Of a stretch of DNA of 64,000 nucleotides, positions 61,531-64,000 are shown in pieces. This DNA is from Dermabacter sp. (lineage in GTDB: Bacteria; Actinomycetota; Actinomycetes; Actinomycetales; Dermabacteraceae), in the NCBI GenBank assembly GCA_030538475.1, contig JAUNTX010000001.1:289484-353483 (forward strand), in the 5' to 3' direction. The notes under the pieces were generated by a model. The model was not told where the DNA came from, made no database searches, and was given only the letters and a program-made list of their open reading frames with translations. Made by a program: the position numbers and the translations under genes. Numbering within the stretch: position 1 is the first letter of the stretch; every line of letters starts with the position of its first letter.

Positions 61531-63825
61531 ATGAGCATTCACGAGCCCGACACCGTTGACACCGCCCTCGCCACCCCCGACCAGTCGCAGCCGTGGGCGG
61601 ATCTGGGGCTCAAGGCCGACGAGTACGAGAAGATCCGCGAGATCCTGGGCAGGCGCCCCACGAACGCGGAGCTCGCGATGTATTCGGTGATGTGGTCCGA
61701 ACACTGCTCGTACAAGTCCTCGAAGGTGCACCTGCGCCAGTTTGGCGAGAAGCAGACGGAGGCGATGCGCCGCCACCTGCTCGTGGGCATTGGCGAGAAC
61801 GCGGGCGTGGTCGATATTGGCGACGGCTGGGCCGTGACGTTCAAGGTGGAGTCGCACAATCACCCCAGTTACGTCGAGCCCTATCAGGGTGCGGCCACGG
61901 GCGTGGGCGGGATCGTGCGCGACATTATTTCGATGGGCGCGCGCCCCGTCGCGGTCATGGACCAGTTGCGGTTCGGGGCGATTGACCACCCGGACACGGC
62001 GCGCGTGGTGCATGGCGTGGTCGCGGGCGTGGGCGGTTACGGCAACAGCCTGGGCCTGCCGAACATCGGCGGGGAGACCGTGTTCGATGCCGCCTATCAG
62101 ACGAACCCGCTGGTCAACGCCCTGGCCATCGGGGTGCTGCGCCACGAGGACATTCACCTCGCCTCCGCGACGGGCGCGGGCAACAAGGTGGTCCTGTTCG
62201 GCGCCCGCACGGGCGGTGACGGCATCGGCGGCGCCTCGATCCTCGCGTCCGAAACCTTCGAGGACGAGGGCCCGGCGAAGCGCCCGAGCGTCCAGGTGGG
62301 CGATCCATTCATGGAGAAGGTGCTCATCGAGTGCTGCCTCGAGCTGTTTGCGAGCAACGTGGTCGACGGCATCCAGGACCTCGGCGCCGCCGGCATCTCG
62401 TGCGCGACGAGCGAGCTGGCCTCCAACGGCGATTCGGGCATGCACGTGGACCTCGAAGAGGTGCTGCTGCGCGAGCCGAATCTCACCGCGGGCGAGATCC
62501 TCATGAGCGAGTCGCAAGAACGCATGATGGCCGTGGTGAGCCCCGAACGCCTCGAGCACTTCCTGGAGATCACGAAGAAGTGGGACGTGGAGGCGTCGGT
62601 GATCGGCGAGGTCACTGGCGATGGGCGCCTGACGATCGACCACTTCGGGCAGCGGATCGTGGACGTGGATCCGAAGTCGGTCGCGCACGATGGCCCCACC
62701 TACCACCGGCCCTACGCGCGGCCCGCGTGGCAGGACGCGCTCGAGGCCGACGCGGCGGAGGCGCTCGCGCGCCCCACGGACACCGACGACCTGGTGGCGC
62801 AGCTGTGGCGCCTGATCGCCTCCCCGAACCTCGCCTCGGTGAACTGGGTGACGGACCAGTACGACCGTTACGTGGGGGGCAATACCGCGCTCGCGATGCC
62901 GGACGATGCGGGCGTGCTGCGGATCGACGAGGAGACGGGGCGCGGGGTTGCGCTTGCGACCGACGCGAACGGCCGCTACGCGATGCTCAACCCTCGCGAA
63001 GGCGCCCGGATCGCCCTCGCGGAGGCCTACCGCAACGTGGCCACGGTGGGCGCGGTGCCGCTCGCGGTCACCGACTGCCTGAACTTCGGCTCCCCCGAGG
63101 ATCCTGATCGCATGTGGCAGTTCGTGGAGGCCATCACCGGGCTCGCCGACGCGTGCCAGGAGCTCGAGGTTCCCGTGACCGGCGGCAACGTGTCGCTCTA
63201 CAATTCGACGGGCGAGCCGGGGCGAATCGACTCGGCGATCCACCCGACGCCCGTGGTGGGCGTGCTCGGCGTGTTCGATGACGTGGATCGCCGCACCCCG
63301 TCCGGCTGGCAGGGCGAGGGCCTCGCCCTCTACCTGCTCGGCACCACCGCCGATGAGCTTTCGGGCTCCGCGTGGGCCGACGTGATCCACTCTCACCTGG
63401 GCGGGCAGCCTCCGCGCGTGGACCTCGCACTCGAGCGCGAGCTGGGCGAAATCCTCGTGGCGGCCTCGCGGGACGGCATGATCGATGCCGCCCACGACCT
63501 GAGCGAGGGGGGCCTGTTCCAGGCGCTCGTGGAGTCCGTGACCCGCTTCGGGCAGGGCGCCCGCATCGTGCTGGACGGCGTGTGCGAGCGCGACGGGATC
63601 ACCCCGTTCACGGCGCTCGTGTCCGAGTCGCAGGGCCGCGCCATCGTCGCGGTGCCCCGCAGCGAAGAGGTGCGCTTCACCGACATGCTGAGCGCGAGGG
63701 GCTTCCCGGGCCTGCGCATCGGCGTGAGCGATGGCGACGCGCTCGAGATCCAGGACGTCGGCATCTTCTCCGTCGAGAAGCTGCGCGAGGTGCGCGGCGC
63801 CACCCTCCCCCACTACTTCGGCTAG
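61531..63825 (+). CDS. purL: phosphoribosylformylglycinamidine synthase subunit PurL
   Basis: A 764-residue small-type PurL that forms FGAM from FGAR, ATP and PurQ-derived ammonia. It shows [44 protein letters not shown] and [13 protein letters not shown], as expected for the duplicated AIRS-like fold. RBS GAAGGA is present before ATG 61531. It is detached from purS-purQ by 10.9 kb. Confidence 0.96.
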   Translation: MSIHEPDTVDTALATPDQSQPWADLGLKADEYEKIREILGRRPTNAELAMYSVMWSEHCSYKSSKVHLRQFGEKQTEAMRRHLLVGIGENAGVVDIGDGWAVTFKVESHNHPSYVEPYQGAATGVGGIVRDIISMGARPVAVMDQLRFGAIDHPDTARVVHGVVAGVGGYGNSLGLPNIGGETVFDAAYQTNPLVNALAIGVLRHEDIHLASATGAGNKVVLFGARTGGDGIGGASILASETFEDEGPAKRPSVQVGDPFMEKVLIECCLELFASNVVDGIQDLGAAGISCATSELASNGDSGMHVDLEEVLLREPNLTAGEILMSESQERMMAVVSPERLEHFLEITKKWDVEASVIGEVTGDGRLTIDHFGQRIVDVDPKSVAHDGPTYHRPYARPAWQDALEADAAEALARPTDTDDLVAQLWRLIASPNLASVNWVTDQYDRYVGGNTALAMPDDAGVLRIDEETGRGVALATDANGRYAMLNPREGARIALAEAYRNVATVGAVPLAVTDCLNFGSPEDPDRMWQFVEAITGLADACQELEVPVTGGNVSLYNSTGEPGRIDSAIHPTPVVGVLGVFDDVDRRTPSGWQGEGLALYLLGTTADELSGSAWADVIHSHLGGQPPRVDLALERELGEILVAASRDGMIDAAHDLSEGGLFQALVESVTRFGQGARIVLDGVCERDGITPFTALVSESQGRAIVAVPRSEEVRFTDMLSARGFPGLRIGVSDGDALEIQDVGIFSVEKLREVRGATLPHYFG

Positions 63826-63829
63826 CCCC

Positions 63830-64000
63830 CTAGCTCTGGGTGACCCGCCCGGTGCTCGCGCTCCACGTGAGGGTTCCGCCCTGGAACCGCTGCGACACGT
63901 TACCGCCGGCATCGGCGCGGGCATCGCTCACGGGGTAGCCGAGGGGGCCACCTTCCCAGCCGCGGGCCGCCCAGTACGCCTGGATGGCACCGCGGGTCGA
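63830..64000 (-). CDS. LGFP-repeat protein, C-terminal end (cut by window edge)
   Basis: The last 56 residues plus stop of a minus-strand gene. The segment AIQAYWAARGWEGGPLGYPVSDARADAGG followed by QRFQGGTLTWSASTGRV is one complete LGFP repeat. LGFP-repeat proteins are secreted and often attach hydrolases to the actinobacterial cell wall. The rest lies outside the window. It is convergent with purL, 4 bp apart. Confidence 0.85.
   Translation of the reverse strand, partial: STRGAIQAYWAARGWEGGPLGYPVSDARADAGGNVSQRFQGGTLTWSASTGRVTQS

Noticed and set aside
1..64000. CRISPR array, tRNA, rRNA or integrase with att sites
   Set aside because: No regularly spaced direct repeats, no cloverleaf or rRNA sequence, and no integrase frame found; the only tandem repeat is the short 21-bp one at 42613.

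Overview
The window is a high-GC actinobacterial chromosome segment. Actinobacterial signatures include a mycothiol conjugate amidase (mca) beside DUF4307 and greA, DUF4245 near xseAB and fumC, and a PIN-PhoH protein. A pyruvate formate-lyase system indicates facultative anaerobic growth. Together with beta-oxidation genes and an alanine racemase-TsaE fusion, this suggests a fermentative member of Micrococcales or Actinomycetales (Dermabacteraceae or Actinomycetaceae are my best guesses). No rRNA marker is present, so the family is inference.

Accessory region, about 1-10.93 kb. It holds short, mostly unlinked genes with visibly mixed base composition: a GNAT end, DUF1801, a PAP2 phosphatase, a frameshifted methyltransferase, a tandem GNAT protein, a HepT/MntA toxin-antitoxin pair, a tyrosyl-tRNA synthetase without its S4 domain, a P-loop kinase, DUF2255, a DUF998 membrane protein with its divergent TetR regulator, an orphan HigA antitoxin, and an AbiF-like (Abi_2) gene with a structured upstream RNA candidate. 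The AbiF gene lies between two decayed IS481-type transposase starts. A fragment that looks like a PD-(D/E)XK nuclease abuts the core gene ychF. This is the most unusual part of the window.

Core region, about 10.93-45 kb: ychF, rmuC, xseA-xseB, DUF4245, a PfkB sugar kinase, fumC, phoH, uppS, hemolysin III, mca, DUF4307, greA, an AI-2E family permease, a carboxylate-amine ligase followed by an ABC exporter, rimI-tsaB-(alr::tsaE)-acpS-glmS, coaA, glmM, an AspT/YidE exchanger, rpsI-rplM, truA and purD-purC.

Anaerobic metabolism, 45.3-48.8 kb: pyruvate formate-lyase is encoded as two polypeptides, a 705-aa catalytic chain and an 83-aa glycyl-radical chain, separated by a strong hairpin and followed by the activating enzyme pflA.

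48.8-64 kb: an UlaG-type hydrolase; purS-purQ; three exported proteins; a ribosomal-RNA-type methyltransferase; a fatty-acyl cassette (MaoC hydratase, long FabG, thiolase, TetR, acyl-CoA oxidase/dehydrogenase) resembling mycobacterial htdX-fabG4-fadA2-fadE5; purL; and the end of an LGFP-repeat protein. The cassette and exported proteins separate purSQ from purL, its partner in one enzyme. I saw no tRNA, rRNA or CRISPR array.
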